A stretch of 64,000 nt of DNA, from contig NZ_CP109427.1 of the NCBI RefSeq assembly GCF_036250695.1, forward strand, positions 2,108,001 to 2,172,000, in the 5' to 3' direction. Below are positions 28,439-36,379 of this stretch, in pieces. The position numbers were made by a program, and so were the translations under genes. Position 1 is the first letter of the stretch. Each line of letters begins with the position of its first letter. A model generated the notes under the pieces. That model was not told the DNA's origin. It did not search any database and worked only from the letters and a program-made list of their open reading frames with translations. Source of the stretch: Streptomyces sp. NBC_01497 (GTDB lineage Bacteria; Actinomycetota; Actinomycetes; Streptomycetales; Streptomycetaceae).

Positions 28439-28565
28439 CACGCGCGCACCGCCGTGCCCGCCGCAGACATCCGTCACGCGCGCGTCCGCCCGGCGCCTGA
28501 TCCGCACATCACGACATCACGCGCGCGTCCGCGCCGCCGGAGACGTCCCTCACGCGTGCGTCCGT
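28438..28565. repeat. Degenerate direct repeats between nucleotidyltransferase and aroA
   Basis: Four copies of a motif close to TCACGCGCGCGTCCG begin at 28438, 28474, 28517 and 28550, with irregular spacing of 36, 43 and 33 bases. The first overlaps the nucleotidyltransferase start and the last overlaps the aroA stop. Confidence 0.6.
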
Positions 28566-29845
28566 GTACCGCCAAAGACGTCCGTGCCCGCCGGCGGTAC
28601 AGCGGCCCACGTGTCACGCAGCGCGCCGAACGCCTCGTGGAAGCCCGGGAACGTCTTGCGCACACAGCCCGGGTCGTCGTAGGTCATGCCGGGGGCGCGC
28701 AGTGCGGTGACGGCGAACGACATGACGATGCGGTGGTCGCCGTGCGTCTCGATCCCGGTGGCACGCGGGGTGCCGGGCCGGATCTCGATCCAGTCGGGCC
28801 CGGTCCGGACGCCGACGCCGAGGGCGCGCAGGTTCTGCGCGCAGGCATCCAGGCGGTCGCACTCCTTGACCCGCGTGTTCGCGACGTCCTCGATCCTGAC
28901 CGGCCCGTCGGCGTACGGGGCGAGCGCGGCGAGCGTCGGCATCGTGTCCGAGATGTCCCGCATGTTGACGGTCAGTCCGCGCAGCCGCTCCGGGCCGCGC
29001 ACGGTGATGGCGTCGTCGGTCCTGACCACCTCCGCGCCCATCCGCTCCAGGACGTCGACGAACGCGGTGTCGCCCTGGAGCGCGTGGCGCCCGAGCCCGG
29101 GGACCGTGACCTCGCGGCCCGGGGTCAGGGCCGCGGCGGCGAAGAAGTAGCTCGCGGTGGAGGCGTCGGGTTCGATCACGTAGTCCGTGGCCCGGTAGCC
29201 GCCCGGCGGGACGCTGAAGCGGCTGCCCTCGCGCGCCACCTCGACGCCGAAGCGGCGCATCATCGCGAGGGTGATCTCGACGTAGGGGGCGGAGACGAGG
29301 CGCGTCACGTCGATGGTCAGCCCCTCCTCCGTGAGCGGGCCGAGCATCAGCAGCGCGGTCAGGTACTGCGAGGACTCGCCCGCGTCGAGGACGAGATGCC
29401 CGCCCTTGATGCCGTGCGCGTCGATGCGCAGCGGGTGGTGCCCCTCGCCCTCACCGTGCGTCAGGTCGACCCCGAGCTCGCGCAGGGCCCGGGTCAGCGG
29501 GCCGAGCGGGCGGCGGCGCATCTGCGCGGAGGCGTCGAAGCGGTACGAGCCGGCCGGGGCGGCCGCGACGAGCGCCGGCAGGAACCGCGCGGTGGTCGCG
29601 CCGTCCCTGCAGTAGATGTCCGCGTCGGCCGCGCCGGGGCCCTCGGGCCGGCCCGTGATCCGCCAGGACCGGTCCCCGTCCTCCCGTGCCACCTCGTAAC
29701 CGAGGCGCGAGAGCCCCTCGACGAATCCCTCGGAGTCGTCGGAGCGCAGGGGCCGGCGCAGCACCGTCTCGCCCCGCGCGGCGGCGGCGAGGAAGAGGGC
29801 GCGGGCGGTGACGGACTTGGATCCGGGGATTTCGATGACGGTCAC
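28550..29845 (-). CDS. aroA: 3-phosphoshikimate 1-carboxyvinyltransferase (EPSP synthase)
   Basis: EPSP synthase joins phosphoenolpyruvate to shikimate-3-phosphate. The 431-aa protein has PGSKSVTARALFLAA (Lys10 region), RDGATTARFLPAL in place of the usual GNAGTxxR, RRRPLGPLTRALRELG, GDTAFVDVL and the C-terminal KECDRL and HGDHRIVMSFAV signatures. The altered GNAGT loop marks it as a divergent type. It does not sit with other aromatic pathway genes, so it may be an extra copy dedicated to something else. The start is GTG (29843-29845). Confidence 0.88.
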   Translation of the reverse strand: MTVIEIPGSKSVTARALFLAAAARGETVLRRPLRSDDSEGFVEGLSRLGYEVAREDGDRSWRITGRPEGPGAADADIYCRDGATTARFLPALVAAAPAGSYRFDASAQMRRRPLGPLTRALRELGVDLTHGEGEGHHPLRIDAHGIKGGHLVLDAGESSQYLTALLMLGPLTEEGLTIDVTRLVSAPYVEITLAMMRRFGVEVAREGSRFSVPPGGYRATDYVIEPDASTASYFFAAAALTPGREVTVPGLGRHALQGDTAFVDVLERMGAEVVRTDDAITVRGPERLRGLTVNMRDISDTMPTLAALAPYADGPVRIEDVANTRVKECDRLDACAQNLRALGVGVRTGPDWIEIRPGTPRATGIETHGDHRIVMSFAVTALRAPGMTYDDPGCVRKTFPGFHEAFGALRDTWAAVPPAGTDVFGGTRTHA

Positions 29846-29906
29846 GCGCCCATTATTCCGTGTGCGCCCGACGGCCCGGGTGGGGGCCGCCAGGACGGCC
29901 GGGGCG

Positions 29907-29944
29907 GCTGCGGGCCCGGCCCTCCGGTGCGCCGGGCCCGCAGC
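29907..29944 (-). terminator. Hairpin downstream of acyl-CoA dehydrogenase
   Basis: A perfect 13-bp stem (29907-29919 with 29932-29944) with a 12-base loop begins 20 bases after the stop, separating this gene from aroA. Confidence 0.8.
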
Positions 29945-29964
29945 GACCCCGGTGAGTCCGCGCC

Positions 29965-32031
29965 TCAGTCGATGGTGCGGTGGACGTCCTCCTTCATGCT
30001 CGGGCCCGGTGTGGCGTCGGCGATCCAGGGGCCCTCACCGCTCGGGTCCACGATGCCCGCCTCCAGCCAGGCGTACGTGCCCGACATCACGCCGGCCACG
30101 ACCGTGCCGTCCAGTTCGTCCGTGTTCGACCAGAGGCGGTTGAACAGCTCCTCCACCCGCAGCCGCGCCTGCCGGCAGAAGGCGTCGGCCAGTTGGTACG
30201 CCTCGCGGCCGTTCGCGTCGCCCGACCGCAGGAGCTCCGCCCGCACGCACACGGCGCTCATCGCGAACAGTTCCGCGCCGATGTCCACGATCCGGCCGAG
30301 GAAGCCCTGCTTCTTCTCCATGCGGCCCTGCCAGCGCGACATCGCGTAGAACGTCGACCTCGCCAGCCGGCGCGACGCGCGCTCCACGTAGCGCAGGTGG
30401 TGCGCCAGGTCGGGGTGGCCGGCCGGGCGGAACGCGGCGTACGCGCCGGGCAGCGCACCGGGGCCCGCGAGGAGCTTCGGCAGCCAGCGCGCGTAGAAGA
30501 CACCCGCCCGCGCGCCCGCCCTGGCCCTGTCCTGGAGCGGGGCGTCCGGGTCGATGATGTCCCCGGCCACCGACAGGTGGGCGTCGACGGCCTCCCGCGC
30601 GATCAGCAGGTGCATGATCTCCGTCGATCCCTCGAAGATCCGGTTGATGCGCAGATCGCGCAGCATCTGCTCGGCCGGTACGGGCTTCTCCCCGCGCGCC
30701 GCGAGGGAGTCCGCCGTCTCGAAGCCGCGTCCGCCCCTGATCTGCACGAGCTCGTCGGCGATCCGCCATGCCATCTCGGAGCCGTACAGCTTGGCGAGCG
30801 CCGCCTCGATGCGGATGTCGTTGCGATCCTCGTCGGCCAGCTGCGACGACAGGTCGACCACGGCCTCCAGCGCGAAGGCGGTGGCCGCGATGAACGCGAT
30901 CTTCGAGCCGACCGCCTCGTGCCGGGCGACGGGCCGTCCCCACTGCTCCCGCTCCGCCGACCACTCGCGGGCGATCTTCAGGCACCACTTGCCGGCGCCC
31001 ACGCACATCGCGGGCAGCGAGAGCCGGCCCGTGTTGAGCGTGGTCAGGGCGATCTTCAGGCCCGCTCCCTCGGGACCGATCCGGTTCGCGGCCGGAACGC
31101 GCACCCGGTGGAAGCGGGTCACGCCGTTCTCCAGGCCGCGCAGCCCCATGAACGCGTTGCGGTTCTCCACCGTGATGCCCGGCGAATCCGCCTCGACGAC
31201 GAAGGCGGAGATGCCGCCACCCCGGCCCGCGTCGTCCCGGGGCACCCGGGCCATCACCACGAGCAGGTCCGCGACGACGCCGTTCGTGGTCCAGAGCTTC
31301 ACCCCGTCCAGGACGTACGAGTCGCCGTCGCGCACCGCCGACATGGCGAGCCGCGCCGGGTCCGAGCCGACATCGGGCTCGGTGAGCAGGAACGCCGAGA
31401 TGGCGCTCCGCGCGAGACGCGGCAGGAAGGCCTGCTTCTGCTCCTCGGTCCCGAAGAGTTTCAGGGGCTGCGGTACGCCGATCGACTGATGGGCGGACAG
31501 CAGCGCGCCGACGGCGGGCGACGCGGTGCCCAGCAGCGCGAGGGCCCTGTTGTAGTACAGCTGGGTGAGGCCGAGACCGCCGTACGCGCGGTCGATCTTC
31601 ATGCCGAGCGTGCCGAGGTCGGCAAGTCCCCGCACCACCTCGTCGGGAATGCGCGCCTCCCGTTCGATGAGCGCGCCGTCGATCCGCTCCTCGCAGAACA
31701 CGCGCAGCTTCGCGAGGAACGCCTCGCCACGGGCCGTGTCCTCGTCGGCCGGCAGCGGGTGCGGGTGGATCAGGTCCAGCCGGAAGCGGCCGAGGAAGAG
31801 CTCCTTGGCGAAGCTGGGCTTGTGCCAGTCCGGCTGCCGGGCGTCCTCGGCGACCCGGCGCGCCTCCCGCTCCGAGACCTTCGGGCCGCCCCGCGTGCCC
31901 TGCGGGGAGGCCGAGCCGGCCGCTGAGACCGCCGAGGCGGGCACGGAAGACCCCGGTGAGCCGGAAGGGCCCCCGGCGCCGGAACCGCCCGGGGAACCCG
32001 GGGGGGTGGGAGAAGCGGGGGGTGCGGACAC
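29965..32031 (-). CDS. Large acyl-CoA dehydrogenase (VLCAD/ACAD9-like length)
   Basis: This 688-aa flavoprotein would oxidise acyl-CoA thioesters to enoyl-CoA. Residues 1-55 are a Pro/Gly/Ser-rich leader. The dehydrogenase core has the signature FLLTEPDVGSD and LWTTNGVVADLLVV, then REQWGRPVARHEAVGSK, QIRGGRGFE and RINRIFEGSTEIM, which carries the region of the catalytic base. About 170 further residues form a C-terminal helical domain seen in very-long-chain types. The start is GTG (32029-32031) with a GAGG site. The substrate is unknown; the gene stands alone between two terminators. Confidence 0.9.
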   Translation of the reverse strand: MSAPPASPTPPGSPGGSGAGGPSGSPGSSVPASAVSAAGSASPQGTRGGPKVSEREARRVAEDARQPDWHKPSFAKELFLGRFRLDLIHPHPLPADEDTARGEAFLAKLRVFCEERIDGALIEREARIPDEVVRGLADLGTLGMKIDRAYGGLGLTQLYYNRALALLGTASPAVGALLSAHQSIGVPQPLKLFGTEEQKQAFLPRLARSAISAFLLTEPDVGSDPARLAMSAVRDGDSYVLDGVKLWTTNGVVADLLVVMARVPRDDAGRGGGISAFVVEADSPGITVENRNAFMGLRGLENGVTRFHRVRVPAANRIGPEGAGLKIALTTLNTGRLSLPAMCVGAGKWCLKIAREWSAEREQWGRPVARHEAVGSKIAFIAATAFALEAVVDLSSQLADEDRNDIRIEAALAKLYGSEMAWRIADELVQIRGGRGFETADSLAARGEKPVPAEQMLRDLRINRIFEGSTEIMHLLIAREAVDAHLSVAGDIIDPDAPLQDRARAGARAGVFYARWLPKLLAGPGALPGAYAAFRPAGHPDLAHHLRYVERASRRLARSTFYAMSRWQGRMEKKQGFLGRIVDIGAELFAMSAVCVRAELLRSGDANGREAYQLADAFCRQARLRVEELFNRLWSNTDELDGTVVAGVMSGTYAWLEAGIVDPSGEGPWIADATPGPSMKEDVHRTID

Positions 32032-32085
32032 GACGACATCACCTCGCCACGGATCCGGCGGAGCCGGAGGGGACCGGCACGGGCC

Positions 32086-32114
32086 GGAGGGGCACGGCGA
32101 ACCCGTGCCCCTCC
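32086..32114 (-). terminator. Hairpin downstream of aldehyde dehydrogenase
   Basis: A 12-bp stem (32086-32097 with 32103-32114) with a five-base loop lies 70 bases beyond the aldehyde dehydrogenase stop. Confidence 0.7.
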
Positions 32115-32184
32115 TGATGTCTCTACCGGATCCGCGGGTCGCCCACCACGCGCGCCCGCGCGCTCCGCGCCGCCCGCCGGGGCC

Positions 32185-33633
32185 CTACAGCGCCAGGCCG
32201 GTCAATACCATGACCCGCTCGTACGTGTAGTCGTCCATCGCGTAGCGCACGCCCTCACGTCCGACACCCGACATCTTGGCGCCGCCGTACGGCATCTGGT
32301 CCGCGCGGTACGAGGGGACGTCGCCGATGATCACGCCGCCGACCTCCAGCGTCCGGTGCGCGCGGAACGCGGCCTGCACGTCGTGCGTGAAGACGCCCGC
32401 CTGGAGCCCGTACTTCGACGCGTTCACCGCGGCGAAGGCGGCCTCCTCGCCCTCCACCCTGCGCAGGGTGAGGACGGGGCCGAAGACCTCCTCGCACGCG
32501 AGCGTCGCGTCGTCGGGCACGTCGGCGAGGACGGTGGGCGCGAACGTGGCGCCGTCCCGCTTGCCGCCCGTGAGCAGCCGCGCGCCGCCGCGTACGGCCT
32601 CCTCCGTCCACCTCTCCACCCGCTGGGCGGCCTCCTCGCTGATCAGCGGGCCGACGTCGGTGGCGTCATCGGACGGGTCCCCGGTGACCTGTGCCTCCAC
32701 GGCGGCGACGACCTTCTCGGCCAGCCGGTCGTAGACGGCCGCGTCAGCGATGACGCGCTGCACCGAGATGCAGGACTGGCCGCCCTGGTAGTTGGAGAAC
32801 GCCGCGATGCGGGTCGCGGCCTGGTCGAGGTCCGCCTCGGAGGCGTAGTCGCCGAGGACCACGGCCGCGCCGTTGCCGCCGAGTTCGAGCGTGCAGTGCT
32901 TGCGGGGCACCGAATCCATGATCGAGTAGCCGACCTTGTCGGAGCCCGTGAAGGAGATCACCGGCAGCCGCTCGTCCCGCACGAGGGCGGGCATCCGGTC
33001 GTTCGGCACCGTCAGGACCGACCAGGAGCCGGCCGGCAGGTCGGTCTCGGCGAGCAGCTCGCCGATCACCAGAGCGGACAGCGGGGTCGCGGGGGCGGGC
33101 TTGAGGATGATCGGCACACCCGCGGCGAGAGCCGGGGCGACCTTGTGCGCGCAGAGGTTCAGCGGGAAGTTGAACGGCGCGATGCCGAGGACGACGCCCT
33201 TCGGGAAGCGGCGGGTCAGCGCGAGCCGGCCGGTGCCGCCCGCGTCGGTGTCCAGGCGCTGGGCCTCGCCGGCGTTGAAGCGCCGGGCCTCCTCGGAGGC
33301 GAGCCGGAAGACGGACACGGCGCGGCCGACCTCACCGCGCGCCCACTTCATGGGCTTGCCGTTCTCGTCGCAGATGAGTCGGGCGATCTCCTCGGACCGC
33401 TCGCCGAGCCGACGGGAGACGTGGTCGAGGGCGGCGGCGCGTACGTGCGCCGGGGTGGCGGCGAACTCGTCGAGGACCGCGTGCGCGGCGGCGACAGCTT
33501 CCTCGATCTGCGCGTCGGTCGGCACCGAGACCGTACCGACGAGGCGTCCGTCCCAGGGCGAGGTGACGTCGAGGGCGGACTCGCCGGTGGCCCGGCGGCC
33601 CGCGAGCCAGAAGGCGTGAGTGGAGGTCGACAT
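32185..33633 (-). CDS. NAD(P)-dependent aldehyde dehydrogenase (lactaldehyde/phosphonoformaldehyde-dehydrogenase-like)
   Basis: The 482-aa protein is a complete aldehyde dehydrogenase: APFNFPLNL, ILKPAPATPLSA, SFTGSDKVG, LELGGNGAAVVL and the catalytic-cysteine motif YQGGQSCISVQR. The asparagine in place of lysine in ELGGNG and the SCIS form group it with lactaldehyde or PhpJ-like enzymes more than with betaine aldehyde types. A role in GABA catabolism as succinate-semialdehyde dehydrogenase is possible given gabT 6 kb away, but not shown. I chose ATG 33631-33633 (MSTSTHAFWLAG). Confidence 0.9.
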   Translation of the reverse strand: MSTSTHAFWLAGRRATGESALDVTSPWDGRLVGTVSVPTDAQIEEAVAAAHAVLDEFAATPAHVRAAALDHVSRRLGERSEEIARLICDENGKPMKWARGEVGRAVSVFRLASEEARRFNAGEAQRLDTDAGGTGRLALTRRFPKGVVLGIAPFNFPLNLCAHKVAPALAAGVPIILKPAPATPLSALVIGELLAETDLPAGSWSVLTVPNDRMPALVRDERLPVISFTGSDKVGYSIMDSVPRKHCTLELGGNGAAVVLGDYASEADLDQAATRIAAFSNYQGGQSCISVQRVIADAAVYDRLAEKVVAAVEAQVTGDPSDDATDVGPLISEEAAQRVERWTEEAVRGGARLLTGGKRDGATFAPTVLADVPDDATLACEEVFGPVLTLRRVEGEEAAFAAVNASKYGLQAGVFTHDVQAAFRAHRTLEVGGVIIGDVPSYRADQMPYGGAKMSGVGREGVRYAMDDYTYERVMVLTGLAL

Positions 33634-34121
33634 GGGTCCCGGCCCTTCCGAGTGGCGGATACGGCGAACGAACTGGCGCCGGCGCGCCACCGGCGCGAAA
33701 CGGCGGCGGACACCGGCAGGGTGACCTGGCGGTGGGCGGCAACGAACGCCCAGACCACACCGTAGGCCCGACGGGCGGGCCGGTCGCTTGGCCGTGGCGT
33801 ACTGGTGGGGGCGCGGGTTTCTACGGTTTGGCACTGGCGGGTGCGGGCCTCACGCCCGGCGGGCAGCGGCCTCGCGCCGGGCGGGCAGCGGCCTCACGCG
33901 GGGCGGGCAGCGGCCTCACGCGGGGCGGGCAGCGGCCTCACGCGGGGTGGGCGGGGGACGGAACTGCCGCCGGGGCGCTCCACCTGCGGGTCGTGGCCCC
34001 CTCCGCCGCCCCCTCCTTGCTCCCTCGGCCCTCGGCCCCGTGCCTCACCGCGGCCGCGAGGCGCCAGGGATGCCGAGGCGCCCGGACGCCGGGGCATCGG
34101 GGGCGTGGCCGCATCCGGGCT
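33634..34121. other. 488-base gap with tandem repeat, no gene seen
   Basis: This region between the aldehyde dehydrogenase and TetR genes contains the 22-bp repeat array at 33842-33951. The rest is GC-rich with open frames on several phases that lack codon bias or recognisable protein content. The aldehyde dehydrogenase promoter should lie near its start. Confidence 0.6.
33842..33951. repeat. Tandem repeat of 22 bp, about five copies
   Basis: The unit CAGCGGCCTCACGCGGGG plus CGGG recurs at 33864, 33886, 33908 and 33930, with a more divergent copy beginning at 33842. Copies from 33886 onward are almost identical. The period is not a multiple of three, so the array is not coding. Confidence 0.9.
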
Positions 34122-34796
34122 TCAGCCCGACGACGACGGGCCGGGGCGGGGGGCCGTCACCGCCGGCGCGACATGCAGGGCGTCGAGGGCGTCGCGCAGG
34201 GTCGACGGGTCGTACGGTGCGTCAGGCAGCGCCCCGCCACCGAGGCCCGCGCCCGTGCGCAGGCCGTCCAGGAACAGGGCGAGGAACCGCCGCCACGACC
34301 CGGGCCGCGCCGTCTGGGCGGCCGGGACCGCGCGGCCGAGCACGGCCAGGGCGAACAGGACGTCCGCCACCGACACATCAGCGCGTAAGACCCCGTCCTC
34401 GCGGCAGCGCGCGAGCAGGAGTCCGATCGTCTCCGCGTTGTGCTCGTGGAGCCTTTCCAGGGTGGGCACGTGCGCCAGGCGCGTGGTCATGAGATCCGTG
34501 ACGCCCCGGTCGACCGCGAGCCCCGCGAAGACGTGCTCCAGATATCCGGTGAGCCCCGCCATCGGGTCCCGGGCGGCGCGCGCCGACTCGCCCGCCGCCA
34601 TCGTGGCGCCGAGGCCCTCCTGGAAGACCGCCTCGATCAGGGCCGCCCGGTCGGGGAAGCGGCGGTAGAGCGTCGCGTTCCCGACCCCGGCCCGGCGCGC
34701 GATGACGTCGAGGGGCGCCTCGACACCCACTTCCGCGTACACCTCCCGAGCGGCGGCCAGTACCCGTTCCCTGCTGCGCTGCGCGTCCTGTCTCAC
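34122..34796 (-). CDS. TetR-family transcriptional regulator
   Basis: This 224-aa repressor-type protein has the TetR helix-turn-helix APLDVIARRAGVGNATLYRRFPDRAAL at about residues 25-52; the C-terminal ligand domain is unassigned. The GTG at 34794-34796 (VRQDAQRSRERVL) is the usual TetR start; the open frame upstream runs through the operator. It is divergent from a cytochrome P450 gene 131 bases away, with repeats in between, so it most likely represses itself and the P450. Confidence 0.92.
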   Translation of the reverse strand: MRQDAQRSRERVLAAAREVYAEVGVEAPLDVIARRAGVGNATLYRRFPDRAALIEAVFQEGLGATMAAGESARAARDPMAGLTGYLEHVFAGLAVDRGVTDLMTTRLAHVPTLERLHEHNAETIGLLLARCREDGVLRADVSVADVLFALAVLGRAVPAAQTARPGSWRRFLALFLDGLRTGAGLGGGALPDAPYDPSTLRDALDALHVAPAVTAPRPGPSSSG

Positions 34797-34803
34797 GCCC
34801 GCA

Positions 34804-34872
34804 CCGTATCTCAACCGTGGAGCACTCCCCGCTTCTGCTAGCGTGGAGCCACGATACGGGGAGCACTCCCCG
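34804..34872. promoter_or_regulatory. Operator/promoter region between tetR and P450
   Basis: The 13-mer GGAGCACTCCCCG occurs at 34819-34831 and 34860-34872; the second forms the palindrome GGGGAGcaCTCCCC. CCGTATC (34804-34810) pairs with GATACGG (34853-34859). A -10-like TAGCGT lies at 34839-34844 for the P450, placing the first repeat between -35 and -10. This is the expected layout of a TetR operator. Confidence 0.7.
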
Positions 34873-34927
34873 GATCGCTTGTGCCGACCCATCCGTCCTG
34901 TGCCGACCCACCCCTACGGAGGCACCC

Positions 34928-36163
34928 GTGCACCCCAGCACCCATCCACGGGCCGATGACCCCGCACAGCTCGTGGACATGATCGAGGACCCCGCCGGCT
35001 TCGTCGCCGATCCGCATGCCCGCTACGCGCACCTGCGCGCGGGCGGCGCCGTGCGGCACGTACGGCTTCCGGACGGCGCGACCGCCTGGCTCGTCCTCGG
35101 GCACGGCCTCGTACGCGCCGCCCTCACCGACCCGAACCTGCGCAACGACGTCCGCGCCTCCGCGACCCGGCAGGACGACGGGGGCTTCGCCGTCGGCCGC
35201 AACATGCTGCAGGCCGACCCGCCCGACCACACCCGGCTGCGCCGCCTGGTGGCGCGCGCCTTCACCGGACGCCGGGTGGCCGCGCTGCGGCCCCGCGTGG
35301 AGGAGATCACGGACGCGCTGCTCGACGCGATGGTCCCGCGCGGCCGCGCCGATCTGGTCGACGCACTCGCCTTCCCGCTGCCCGTGACCGTCATCTGCGA
35401 ACTCCTGGGCGTGCCCGGCGCCGACCGCGACACCTTCCGGCGCTGGTCGAGCGAGGTCGTCGCCGCGACCGACCCCGTCGCCGCGACCGCCGCGCAGCGG
35501 GACATGACGCGGTACCTGGCGGAGCTGATCGCCGTCCGGCGCGCCGACCCCACCGCTGACGACCTGCTCGCGGCGCTCACCCGGACGTCCGGTGACGGCC
35601 ACGGCGAGGGCGAGGAGGCCCTGTCGTCCGAGGAACTGATCGGGATGGCCTTCCTGTTGCTGGTCGCGGGGCACGAGACGACCGCGAACCTCATCTCCTC
35701 CGCCGTCCACCTGCTGCTGCGCCACCCCGACCAGCTCGCGGCGCTGCGCGCCGACCCCTCACTCCTCGGCGCGACGGTCGAGGAGAGCCTGCGCCACGAA
35801 CCGCCCGCCCTGGCCACTAGCCTGCGCTACGCGGCGTACGACGTCGAACTCGGCGATGTCACCGTCCCGGCCGGCGACACCGTGATCGTGTCGCTCGCGT
35901 CCGCCAACCGCGACCCCGCCGCCTTCACCGACCCGGACCGCTTCGACATCCGCCGCGACCCGGCCGAACTACGGCGCCACCTGGCCTTCGGCCACGGCAT
36001 CCACCACTGCCTCGGCGCGCCCCTGGCGCGGCTGGAGGCGCCACTCGCGCTGCGGGCCCTGCTGGAACGCTGCCCGGACCTCGCGCTGGATCCGGCGGCG
36101 GGTCCACCGGTCTGGCGGCCGAGCCTGCTGCACGGGCTGGTGACGCTGCCGGTCCGCTGGTGA
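34928..36163 (+). CDS. Cytochrome P450
   Basis: This 411-aa soluble bacterial P450 has every expected motif: oxygen-binding helix LVAGHETTAN, ExxR in EESLRHEP, and the heme loop FGHGIHHCLG with Cys361 as axial ligand. The substrate is unknown; there is no adjacent ferredoxin or biosynthetic gene. I chose GTG 34928-34930, which has a GGAGG site 6 bases upstream, over the ATG at 34817 that would start inside the promoter. It is probably controlled by the divergent TetR gene. Confidence 0.94.
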   Translation: MHPSTHPRADDPAQLVDMIEDPAGFVADPHARYAHLRAGGAVRHVRLPDGATAWLVLGHGLVRAALTDPNLRNDVRASATRQDDGGFAVGRNMLQADPPDHTRLRRLVARAFTGRRVAALRPRVEEITDALLDAMVPRGRADLVDALAFPLPVTVICELLGVPGADRDTFRRWSSEVVAATDPVAATAAQRDMTRYLAELIAVRRADPTADDLLAALTRTSGDGHGEGEEALSSEELIGMAFLLLVAGHETTANLISSAVHLLLRHPDQLAALRADPSLLGATVEESLRHEPPALATSLRYAAYDVELGDVTVPAGDTVIVSLASANRDPAAFTDPDRFDIRRDPAELRRHLAFGHGIHHCLGAPLARLEAPLALRALLERCPDLALDPAAGPPVWRPSLLHGLVTLPVRW

Positions 36164-36318
36164 GGGACGGGCCGGGACATCGTGCCCCGCCTCTCCGCCG
36201 ACCACCCGGCCGCACCTGCCCGTCCGTCCGTACCTGCCCGTAGGTACCTGCCCGCCCGTGTGTGCGCGCCCGCCTGTCGCTGTCTGTCCGGAGGCCCGTG
36301 ACCTGAGGCCTCTGCCCG

Positions 36319-36348
36319 CCTGCCTGCCGCGCGGATGCGACAGGCAGG
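36319..36348. terminator. Possible hairpin between P450 and PucR genes
   Basis: CCTGCCTG (36319-36326) pairs with CAGGCAGG (36341-36348) across a 14-base loop between converging genes. A smaller inverted repeat GTACCT/AGGTAC lies near 36230-36247. Confidence 0.45.
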
Positions 36349-36379
36349 GGCGGCCGGCGCCCCGGCGGCCGGTCGGCGA

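Noticed and set aside
33842-33951. CRISPR array
   Set aside because: Repeats are directly adjacent with no unique spacers, and no cas genes are present.
33732-34388. Plus-strand open frame running across the 22-bp repeats
   Set aside because: The repeat period shifts frame, the product has no recognisable content, and it overlaps the TetR gene on the other strand.
28550-36163. Small biosynthetic gene cluster (EPSP synthase, acyl-CoA dehydrogenase, aldehyde dehydrogenase, P450)
   Set aside because: Each gene has its own terminator or promoter, there is no synthase, carrier protein or export gene, and strands and regulators differ.
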